From the NCBI RefSeq assembly GCF_029168945.1, contig NC_083604.1, positions 36,637,686-36,701,685 of the forward strand: a DNA stretch of 64,000 nt, written 5' to 3'. The notes beneath the pieces are model-generated. The model was given only the letters and a program-made list of their open reading frames with translations. It did not search any database and was not told the origin of the DNA. The DNA is from Cannabis sativa (Eukaryota; Streptophyta; Magnoliopsida; Rosales; Cannabaceae). A program made the position numbers and the translations under genes. Each line of letters starts with the position of its first letter. Within the stretch, counting starts at the first letter, position 1. Below are positions 11,604 to 21,206 of the stretch, in pieces.

Positions 11604-12006
11604 GTTGCAAAACTATAATACAACTACAAAACAACTATAAACAAACTAACATATTGAAAAAGCTCGTACAACATCAACATCCATGATAATACTAATTTTT
11701 ACCCATTGATGATATATAAATGGACAGAAAACAACTAGAAACAACAAATTCGATACAAACACATACATGAAGGTGTTAAAACTATATTAAAAAAACTATG
11801 AAAAAATAATTAAAAAATAAAAACTGATCAAATAAAGAAACTGAAATGAAAAACAATAACACATTTGGAAAACTAAAAAGAAAAAAAAAACAACAATATG
11901 TAACAAAAATTATAACTGAAAAAATGAAAAATAAAAAACCCAATAAAATAACACATAAATTTAATTAATAAAACAGAAGCCCTAAAAAAAACAAACAAAA
12001 GAATTG
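11604..12006 (-). other. A-rich intron-like spacer
   Basis: Very A-rich on the plus strand (T-rich on the gene strand), with stops in all frames and no recognisable domain. It lies between the N-terminal exon and the DUF1985 exon of the Mutator-type gene, so an intron is the likeliest reading. No RNA gene or repeat structure is seen. Confidence 0.45.
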
Positions 12007-12364
12007 CTAAAATGAAAAACCTAAAATAATGAAATCAATAAACACAAAACCCACAAAAGTTGAATACGAAAAAATTTCAAAAATGGGGGGAAACCAAAAA
12101 GAAGCCTGAGATCGAATACTAGCACCATCATTTCCCTCATTTTTTTTTAGCAGAATCATGAGAAATTTTTTCATGGGCAGCAACCTTTGATTTCTTTTTA
12201 AGAGGACGTTGCTCACGTTTAGATAACTGAGGAGCAAAATCGGAGTCATCATCTTGAACAACAGGACGTTTGCCCTTATTCCTATTAGCTAAAGATTTCA
12301 ACCCCATTTTAGAACTTTTCTTTGGCACAGAGAAATGAGTGGATAAAGAACGAGTAATAGCCAT
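12007..12364 (-). pseudogene. N-terminal exon of the DUF1985/C48 gene
   Basis: The frame 12364-12137 starts MAITRSLSTHFSVPKKSSKM and is rich in Lys and Arg (KGKRPVV, KREQRPLKKKSK), typical of a nuclear-targeted N-terminus. It ends in a run of A residues on the gene strand, where the reading frame slips; the continuation NEGNDGASIRSQ is in the frame of 12261-12007, so a one-base change in the A run has broken it. The start is the first Met after the upstream non-coding region. The style (DSDFAP followed by a basic stretch) recalls the plus-strand protein starting at 23749 (NSDFEFEPK). Confidence 0.5.
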
Positions 12365-12778
12365 ATTTATAAATGGAATAAGAGAAAAAGAAAAAGAAGG
12401 AAAACAGTTATGTGAATCGGTTAATGTGAGTTGAAAAAAAAATGGAATAACAGAAAGAAGAGGGAAAACGAGTTGGGATCGTGGAGGGAGAAGAGTTCAG
12501 CTATGGAGATTTTGATTTTAAAAAAAAAAAAATTGAAAAGAAATGGAAACTAATAAGAAAAGAAGAGAAAAATGGAGGGAAATGATGTAATGTAAGATTG
12601 ACATAAGACATCAATCAAATGACGTGTCAGCTGCATGTAGTGTGTGTGCATGTGGTAAAAATGTAATAAAATAAAGATGATGAGTATAAATGTTGCTTTA
12701 ACAGTGTGAAGGTATTAATATAATAAAAATTGCATCTTGTATTTTTGGTAACAATTTCTAATGATTTTCCCCAATATT
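12365..12778 (-). other. Upstream region of the Mutator-type gene, target of element A
   Basis: No ORF. Presumed promoter and end region of the Mutator-type element. The sequence runs into ATATT (12774-12778), the target duplication of element A, and continues at 23107. I looked for a terminal inverted repeat here and could not pair one convincingly. Confidence 0.4.
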
Positions 12779-14677
12779 TGTTGGAATTTTATTTTACCAG
12801 GATCTTAGATCTACTCACAAGTATGTTGTTTAAACACCCTAAATATGAACTTTCTAAAACGATAAATTAAACACATATAAAGTTAAGAAAATCTTACATT
12901 GATGTAGCGGAATTAATGTCTCCTTCTACTCAGATCTCTAACCCTTGTATCCTTTCTATAGCAGAGTATAATCAAGATCTGAGCCCGAATGTCCTTCTTC
13001 TTCAAGTTTGATCCTTCACAGTCTTCCAATCTATGATTGAGTTACTGCTTGCTGTGTGTGGGCACTTACTCTTTCACTAGGGTCCAAAATTTATGAAGAA
13101 GAAAAGAGAAGAGGGTTTCAGCCAGGTATAGAAAGTAGGGAAGGCTCAGTTTTTCTGAAGAGAGAAATTTCTGTAAGAAAAGGTTATTGAAAACTTGTGA
13201 TTTGACTGAGCCATCACTTTCTATTTATAGGCAACTACTAGGTTTAGGTTAGGAATTATTTGGCATTAAAATAATAAAAAAATCAATTTGAAACTCCACA
13301 ATAAGTGGCCGGCCAAGGTGTAGTAGTGGGCCCCACTTGATTTTGCAGTTATATCAAATTTTATTTCTATTTTCTCAAAAACGACAATTTTCTAATTCTA
13401 ACCATTTAAATGCCAAAACTAATTATTTAATGACTAAAATAGATTATTAAATAATATTGCCATTTAATTTAATTATTACATAGACATATAAAGTCCATTA
13501 AGAAATAAATAAACCTAGAATCTCTTTTCTTTACAATTTCACCCCTGAATAGTGAAAATTCATAAAATTAGACATAGTCTAACTTTAGAATTATAATTGA
13601 TCAATCACGAATCAATTAATGAGTCTTAGAAGAAGAATGTTCTCAACTAGAATGGGGACCATGGATCTATATGCTGAGCTTCCAATAAGTGAACCAAATT
13701 TACCAACTAAATTCCTACTTATTAATTCTTCGTTGAATCCACTCTTAGAACTTAGAATTGCACTCTCAGACTTATATAGAGCATATTATATGTTCCACGA
13801 TATCAATATGCTATCTCATTTAACCATTGTTATAATCTTATTGTGATTTAAAGATCCTCTATATAGATGATCTACATCGAGATGGGATTTCTTTACCGTT
13901 CTCACCCCTCAATGTATTTTGCCCCTTAAACCACTTAGCTACCTGTAAATGGTATTTAGTGATCTAATGATTAGTCAGTTAAACAAGAGCTCATCCATTT
14001 ACTTCTATTTGCTAAGCTCGAAGGGAATCATCACTTGACTTCTATACACCAGTAGAAGCTATAGATTCCATATTTATGTTCAGCACTCCCACTCAATCAT
14101 ACTATCATGTTCCCAAAATATACGTATCACCCTGACCCAAAAGTAGGCTTAACTAATAAATCAAAGAACATAAGTAGCACTCCTAAGTTGAGCCTAAGCA
14201 TATCAGGATTTAGATTCTTTTAATCTTAAGATCAACTACTGATATTGACTTGGAAAGATATATATAACGGTAAGTTTGTAATATCTTAACTTAGTTGCAA
14301 TATCGGTCCAGTCCAAGGTATACTCCATCCATTCGAAACTAGTATACTTTACTAATGTCCTGGAAAGAACATAACACTTACTCCAAGTGTAAGTACACAT
14401 CATCGCTGATTATCACATTAGTGTAAATCCAATAACACTGATGAAAAAGGGACCAAGACTTTTGATTCATATGATCACAATCACATTCCACTGTGTTGAC
14501 GATACTGTAATTGTGAATAAACATATGATCTGGATTTAACTGATTTTGTGTATAATAGTAATTTACATATTAAACCACTAGCATGTAAAATTCATGCAAA
14601 CATCAATCACTTCAAATTTCTTATATTGATAACTAATCAGATTGTAAAGAGTTTTATTTAGGACATAAAACCCAACA
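12779..14677 (-). mobile_element. Element A, 3' LTR
   Basis: 1899 bp, TGTTGGAATTTTATTTTACC ... GGACATAAAACCCAACA on the plus strand. Type I sub-type, marked by ATGCTGAGCTTCCAATAAG. TATA box at 13221-13230 (reverse complement). The 75-codon open frame at 13619-13846 lies antisense to the element and recurs in sister LTRs. Confidence 0.9.
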
Positions 14678-14692
14678 AACTCCCACTTGCAC
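14678..14692 (-). other. Polypurine tract of element A
   Basis: AACTCCCACTTGC on the plus strand, i.e. GCAAGTGGGAGTT on the element strand, directly before the 3' LTR. It primes plus-strand DNA synthesis in LTR elements. Confidence 0.75.
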
Positions 14693-16503
14693 TAATATAA
14701 AACAAACTTTGCAAATAGGTCAATCTGATGTCTTGATCTTCAGATCAAGTGGAGTATATTTGAATCCACCCAAACTTCTTGAAACTAGTTCATAAATTCA
14801 CTTATGAAACATCCTTTACTATATGCTTTACTCATCAAGGGATACTGAAATCTTTACTGTTTTAAAAGTACATCTGAATTAACAGAAGACATATCTCTCA
14901 TATTTTAAAATATGTAATTGAGATAATACAGTGTAGACTTTTCTTCAGTGATATAACTTTCTTGGATTTTCGAATACACAAAGTTATAATTCTTCTCTGG
15001 TAGAGCTTGAATTATTATACAATAATTTCTCCACCCCCAAAGTAAGCATTATCTCATAGATGTCGAAATGAGTTGGTGAGATACAAGGACAACTGATACA
15101 CAGTTCCTTAATATCTAACATATAGATCACTTTCATAAATCTTTCTTGAATATCTTCTAATGTTCCCTATTTGATTACATCTCAGATAGCTCCCACTCAG
15201 CAGATGTCTGGTTAAATAATACTTTTAATCTCTGATTGTTTGGAGAGTTATCTAGTTGTGACTTTTGTATTAGTCTGAAACTTTAAGTTAAGACTAAGTC
15301 ATCAACATAGCAGATTAGTTTTTGAAGTGAAAAATACATGCCAGAGATAAAGTAATCAAAATTAAGATACCATAAAACTTTACGAGGATTAAGAATTCTA
15401 GGTTCAAGTCATTCGAATGGACTGAACTAGAGTTCTTTATCTTATTCTCATAATTCTGATAAGCTATTCCTATCCACGTGAATGGTTAGATTTGCTTTTC
15501 AGTAGTGTTCTTAAGTATCTATCACAAGTATCAACCTGATGAAAATGGGTATAGAACTTTAAAATTCTCCCACTCAATTAAGGTAGTGTGAAACTTTATC
15601 AAAGAACTTTCAAAGGTATCAAACTTTTACTTACAACAGTAAAATCGAAATGGAACATACAATCAAGATCAAGCATTTATATTGACAATAGCAAACTCAT
15701 TATATTACTTCCATGTTTAAAGAAAATATGTGTTACATAGGGAATTGTGGAATATACTCCACCCCTAAGTATATACATATAGGGTACTATAGATAACCTC
15801 CACCCCTAAGTATATAGAGATTATGATCCACCCCTAAAGGTTGTAAAGATCATGATTCTCTAAGTGTGATAGAGTTTATGTGGAGTTGAATACTATCCAG
15901 GGTTCATTAGATATAAAAGATCGTTGAACTGCATTGTTTTCTTAACTTTTCTCCACCCCTATCAGATCAAAAGATCCTTTTATTAAACAAATTCTTAATA
16001 ATTGTATTAGAATGAACAATTATTAATAAACATAGAAATAATTTCTAGTGTTTATTTAATATAACTCTATGAAGAGTTGTAAATATTATAGAATTTGCAT
16101 CAATAATAAAAACACTTACACATACAAACATATAAATGTAATGTGGTAATAATTGATGAAGATAAATTAAATGAAGCTCAATCTCATAAATTGCAATGTT
16201 GAATTTCGAAAATAAAGAAACTTTATTAATAATAATAAAAAAAATGTATTGCAACAATATGAGAAAAACAGGGATAAATATCCCTAACTAAAATTTGAAA
16301 TCCAAATTGTCTTTAAACTAAAACAATTAATTCAAAAAATAAATTGAAGAGCTTCATCTTCATCTGGACGATTTCACCCTTGGTCCAACTTTCTGATCCA
16401 ACTCAATTGAGTTCAAGTAGCTTGGCCTATAAGAAGAAGAAAACAAATAAACAAAGTTAGTCCAGAATCATAAATCCAATTGGATAACAATTCACTAAAA
16501 CTC
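14693..16503 (-). other. Element A, 3' non-coding region
   Basis: About 1.8 kb with no coding potential, between the Gag stop and the polypurine tract, where pol would be expected in an autonomous Copia element. It contains at least four CCACCCCTA boxes at 15771-15960 (AGGGGTGGA on the element strand), conserved in the plus-strand copy at 1-180 and in B. Short ORFs at 16045-16257 and 16413-16616 are chance frames. Confidence 0.7.
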
Positions 16504-17370
16504 TTAAAGTTTATAAATAGAAATACCTTGTTTCTTTGCAAGAAGTTTAGGACATTGGGGTTTCCAATGACCTTTCTCATTACAGTAGAAACACTTTCCC
16601 TTAAGTGTAGCATCACCAGAAGGAGCAGCCGTTTTATGCTTCATGGCTTTTGTTCGCTTCTTGGTGTTCTTCCACTTCTTCTTCGATTTGGGTTTCGAAG
16701 CAGAGGCAACATTTGCTTCAGGTTTGTTCGTCCCATTACCATTCCCAGGATTATGAGGTTTACTCGCTTTCTTCTTGGGTCCTCCAATCAAATTTTCATA
16801 AGTTTGAAGGTCATTGACTAATTCATGAAAGTCAATTTCCTTCTTATTCATGACATAATTTGATGTGTATGGTAGAAATGTTGGAGTCAGGCTATTCAAG
16901 ATAAGACTTACTTGAGTAGCACTGTCCATTTCAGCACCATGATCCTGGGCTTCTTGGAAATAACTTGACATTAGGAGAACATGGTCACGCACGTTTTGAT
17001 GAGGTTTCATCCGTGCATTAATGTACTTCTTAGTCTCGTCAAAGCGTGACTGAAGTGATGCCTTACCGAATAGCTCATTTAACTTCGTCATAACTTCAGC
17101 AGCCTTCTCTGTTTTAGAAAACCGAGTATTGAGGGTGTCAACCATGCTAGAAAGCATAAAGTATAGAGCTTTGTCATTTGCTTTCTGCCAACGCTCATAC
17201 TTTTCTTTCACAGCTTTGGATGCATTGTCCCCAGGCACTTCAGGTGACGGCTCAGTTAAAACAAACAAGGCACTTTCTCCTATGAGAGCAATATTAATGT
17301 TTTCATTCCCCTTTGTAAAGTTAGATCCATTCAGCTTATTTTCAGTCAACAGTGATAACATGGGATTCAT
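16504..17370 (-). CDS. gag: Gag polyprotein of element A (UBN2 family, CCHC zinc knuckle)
   Basis: An intact 288-codon ORF encodes the capsid/nucleocapsid protein that packages the element's RNA. It starts MNPMLSLLTENKLNGSNF, the usual N-terminal 'LNGSNF' entry of Copia Gag (DUF4219/UBN2). The centre has the helical UBN2 segments AEVMTKLNELFGK and DHVLLMSSYFQEA, and VSLILNSLTPTFLPY. Near the C-terminus is one knuckle, CFYCNEKGHWKPQC (C-x2-C-x4-H-x4-C), after a Lys-rich stretch. There is no protease motif (D-S-G-A) downstream; the frame ends in a stop after GISIYKL. In ordinary Copia elements gag runs into pol as one ORF, so this stop and the missing pol are the notable point. Start chosen because it lies at the first Met of the conserved Gag N-terminus. 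Virus-like particle assembly would need pol enzymes from another element. Confidence 0.9.
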   Translation of the reverse strand: MNPMLSLLTENKLNGSNFTKGNENINIALIGESALFVLTEPSPEVPGDNASKAVKEKYERWQKANDKALYFMLSSMVDTLNTRFSKTEKAAEVMTKLNELFGKASLQSRFDETKKYINARMKPHQNVRDHVLLMSSYFQEAQDHGAEMDSATQVSLILNSLTPTFLPYTSNYVMNKKEIDFHELVNDLQTYENLIGGPKKKASKPHNPGNGNGTNKPEANVASASKPKSKKKWKNTKKRTKAMKHKTAAPSGDATLKGKCFYCNEKGHWKPQCPKLLAKKQGISIYKL

Positions 17371-17550
17371 TTTGACAATACAGGATACTACAAAATAATA
17401 GAAATCAACAAATAGAAATTAAATAATGGTTTAACACAAAATCAATTCAGAAATTATAAGCACATAGCAAGTAGGAATGATATGAGAAAATACTTAAAAA
17501 ATTCAATCCTAAATAATTTCCAAGGTTTTTCAATAAACTGATATCAGTGT

Positions 17551-17890
17551 CCTGTTTAGGCGAGAGTCAAAGTTACCATCTATTGAATAGAATTGTCAGC
17601 TCATCTAAAATGTTAAACATTCTAGCAACCTTTTATTCGATCAAGATTGGAATCCAGCGTTGTCCCGTTTAGACGAGAGTCAAGGCTATTCTATCTTATG
17701 AGCTACTACCATTGTTTCGCAATTTGCAAGTCAAATATGGTCGCCACCATTAGGGTGATCTATACCATATAAGACACTTACAAACTACTTATCTTTCGAG
17801 ATTAAACGGTGCGAAATTGATAATGAACGTTCCTCCATTAGGGAGGATTACTCACTAAAACAAACGCGATGTAAAACCAACAATGGAGAT
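17551..17890 (-). repeat. Duplicated GTTTAGGCGAGAGTCAA leader motif (element A)
   Basis: CCTGTTTAGGCGAGAGTCAA at 17551-17570 and CCCGTTTAGACGAGAGTCAA at 17663-17682, spaced about 112 bp, followed by two CCATTAGGG boxes (near 17748 and 17837). The same arrangement is at 31183-31314 in C and 40547-40676 in B, always just upstream of the gag position. Function unknown. Confidence 0.7.
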
Positions 17891-19462
17891 CGAATATCTT
17901 AATAATAATAAAGCTCATTCTTTAAAATGTATTTTCTTTATTATTCTAATAAATAAATTCTCATTACATTCGAAATTAAGAATTGAAATTCAAAAATAAG
18001 AATTTAATATAATATTTATAAAATTATACTTAGATGGTGATTGAAATAAAATTATTTCCATCTTAGTAATAATCTTAAATATAAATATTATGGAAATCAA
18101 CTTAAGTTGAATTAAATTAGATTAATTAGCAACTTAAAAATTTCCTTGAGAATATATTTATTGTGTTCGAAAAATTAAAGTATAATAACTATACAATTTT
18201 CGAAAAATAATAAAAATTAGAAAAGAAATACTTCAAGCGAAAATATCACCTATGTAGATTTTCTTTTGACTAATTAATTCAATTTCTAATAATATATATT
18301 TTAAATTTATTTATTTTAAATTAATCAATTAAATGAAAAAATCATTGATTTAGTTGGCCCAAGAATTAATTAAAATAAATAATTAATTTACAACTCAATC
18401 TATTTTTCAAAATAAAAAATTCGAAAATATTGCATAATTAAAATGCAATTTTCGAAATTGATTAATTTAATAAAGAAAAATATATATTTTGAAAATTATT
18501 TAAATTTAAGTTGAAAAATTAAATTTCAACCTAAAAAAAAATAATTTTCTATTTAATTAAGTGTCATGAAAAATAAATAAATATTTAAGTATCATGATGA
18601 GAATCAACTTATATATTTAAATTTTTCAAGTTAATTAAATGCATTAAATTCAAGAAATAAATAATTAAGTGTAGAGAAGGCTTAATTATTAATTTCTAGT
18701 TTAATACTAGGAAAAGTATACTTCAATAAAATTGTACCAAAATTAATTATTTAAATAATTAATTTCACAATGTATATTATTTTCCTATTTAAATATTAGA
18801 AATAATAAGTAGTCTAGAAATAACTATCTAGAAAATATCTTATTTGACTAAGTATCTTTTCAACAAAAATTTGAAAAAATATCTAATTTAAGTTATATGG
18901 AAAAAAAATCTAAAACTTAAATTATTTCAAATTTAGATTTAATTAAATATCAAAAATTAAGTTATAACCACTTAATTTGAAGATATCTTTTTAAGTCAAT
19001 ATTCGAAAAGATATTAACCTAAAAAATATCTAAAATATTCCATTTTAAGTTAATATTCGAAAAGATATTAACTTAAAAAATATCTTAAGAATCTTTAATA
19101 ACTAATGCCTAGGATTCCTCAACTTAATTTAAAATTTAAATAAAATATTCAAATTTAAGTTAGATAAGAAAAATCAGTTGATACGACTAATTTATAACTT
19201 AAATAGGAATATTTAATTAAATAAGTTCCGGAAAGAATTTAGTTAGTTAAAATTCTATATTTAATTAAATACAAGAAAAATACAAATAGTTTGTCTCGAA
19301 ATAATATCTAAAACTAAAAAGTGTTTTTCTTAAAATTAACTTTAAAATATTAAAATGAAAATAAATTTTCATATATTTTAAAAGTTAATTATGTTGCTAA
19401 TTCAATTTTATTAGGTCAAACTAATATAATTAACCTAATACAGTTATTTAAATCAGGCAAAT

Positions 19463-19550
19463 GGGCCTTCACAATTGGGGTAGTTCATGTGAGGGTCGGG
19501 TTCGGTATGCCGTACCCACTTCTATGGCTCCCAACTCTCACACAAGGCCC
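19463..19550 (-). other. Conserved foldable island in the leader (element A)
   Basis: Starts GGGCCTT and ends AAGGCCC, with an inner GTGAG/CTCAC pairing, so the RNA can fold into a stem with a large loop. GC content is well above the surrounding leader. Counterparts: 33207-33298 (C) and 42443-42534 (B). A packaging or dimerisation signal is a possibility, not shown. Confidence 0.55.
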
Positions 19551-20719
19551 AAAAGAGAGGAATTTAACCTTAAAATAAATAACTGTTATTAATTGAATAG
19601 GTCCAATAACTAAATGGACCTAAATAAAATCTATCATGGTGTGACATTTTATTTAGCAACAACCTATATGCATCTATATAATAAAATAAACACATAGGCT
19701 CACACAGGTACACTCTTGGATGGATCCTATCATGTTGCTAGGTCATACACAGATGAAAGAAGATTGTAAAATTTACCTGTTACAAATTATTAACTTGACC
19801 AAGGGAGCCATCAGATCATTAGATCTGGCAAAAAGTAACCATGGCTATTTGCAATCAAGTAATAATAGGTTTTGAAAAACTTACACACAAGCTAAAACCA
19901 CATACTCCTGCAACAAGGTTAGATGGATAGTTGGAAGTAGGATTTATTTAATTTTAAATAAATAAATTTCGAAAATTAAAATAATTAAATAAATAAATAA
20001 AATAAATATTTAATTTAAATAATAATATTAATTTATTTTTCGAAAAATAAAATAAAATTTAATTTAATTTAATTTTCGAAACAATTAAAAAAAAATCTAT
20101 TTATTTTCAAAAATAAAAAAAAATATTATTAATTTAAATTTCGAAATTATCAAAAATAAATATTTAAAATTAAACCTACAATTTTTGAAAAATTAGGTTT
20201 CAACTAACCTAAATATCATTTCAAAATTTGCTAACTACTTTTAAAATTAAATGTTATTTTATAAATAAAAATTAGAAAAAGATAAAATAAATATCTTTTT
20301 CAGATTTTAAATTTAATTTAAATAAATAAAATAACAAAATTTAAAAGTTAGCAAAATATCTTACATCTATTTAAAATTACATGATTATAGTTATCTTATT
20401 TTAAATTTAAATAAGGTAAAAATATTTTAAAAAAAGATTAATTTAAAAAATTTAATATCTGACCTTAAATTTAAAAATAAGATAAGATATAATAAAATTT
20501 AAAAATAAGATAAATAATTAAGCAAAAAGATAGATATTTACCAATTTCAAATTCAAATTACACTAATATCATGAATTAAATTTAAAAAATATTAAATTAA
20601 TTCATTATGATAATTAGAGTTGAATTAGGAATAGTAAATATACAAATACAAAACTACACAAAAAATCGGAAGTTAATTCTATAAAAAAGCGTGAAAAAAC
20701 AAAGAAAAACGAAAATTTT

Positions 20720-20940
20720 GGGAGCTGTACGGACAGTATGCCAAGCATACTGTCCACGCACGCAGCCCTGAGTGACAGGCCGAGAAACCTCGGCGGAACA
20801 GGGGAGGTTGCAGCCTATGCGCGCGCGTAGGTGAGGCTTCAGACACGTGATCCGCGCGCGCATGAAGGATTCAGACAGCAAGCTCGGTGTTGCTTGTCTG
20901 AATCCGCGCGCGCGTGAGTGTGCACAGCCCCCTTATCTTT
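20720..20940 (-). other. GC-rich hairpin block unique to element A
   Basis: Contains a perfect 10-bp stem (GGACAGTATG at 20731, CATACTGTCC at 20746), a second near-perfect stem (GATTCAGACAGCAA at 20868 with TTGCTTGTCTGAATC at 20890), and three alternating CGCGCGCG tracts (20820, 20853, 20904). B and C have only short unrelated sequence at this position, so this block was gained in A or lost in the others. Confidence 0.7.
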
Positions 20941-21187
20941 TTTTTCGAATCTTCAAAAAATCATAACTAATTCAAATTAAATCAAAATTGAGTTCTGTAA
21001 AAAAGTAACTTGATTAATTTTTTCCATACTATCCAATAAAAATAATTCCAGAAACAAAATTTCAATTATTTTTCACGAAAATTCACAAACATCAATCAAT
21101 CATCATATAACACTCAATACAACATGAAACCATCCAAATAACAAACAATCGTTTTAAAGTCCAAATTTCATGCAAGTAAATCAATTA

Positions 21188-21206
21188 CCATGGCTCTGAG
21201 GCCAGC
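21188..21206 (-). other. Primer-binding site of element A
   Basis: CCATGGCTCTGAGGCCAG directly before the LTR. On the element strand it reads CTGGCCTCAGAGCCATGG; the initiator tRNA-Met site would be TGGTATCAGAGC. Two bases differ (CC for TA), the same change as in element C. Confidence 0.7.

Larger units (their letters stand above)
17371..21187 (-). other. Element A, long AT-rich leader
   Basis: 3.8 kb between the primer-binding site and gag with no ORF. Mostly AT-rich with recurring AATTTAAG and TTCGAAAA words. Islands of higher complexity: the paired GAGAGTCAA motif (17551-17682), a GGGCCTT...AAGGCCC island (19463-19550) and a GC-rich hairpin block (20720-20940). The first two recur in elements B and C at the corresponding places. 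Confidence 0.75.

Noticed and set aside
12600..12778. Terminal inverted repeat of the first Mutator-type element
   Set aside because: GCATGTGGTAAAAATG resembles CACGTGGTAAATTAT of 45990 only over a few bases; no convincing pairing partner within the window.
16480..16821. Plus-strand ORF of 113 codons over gag
   Set aside because: Shadow of the Gag frame on the other strand.
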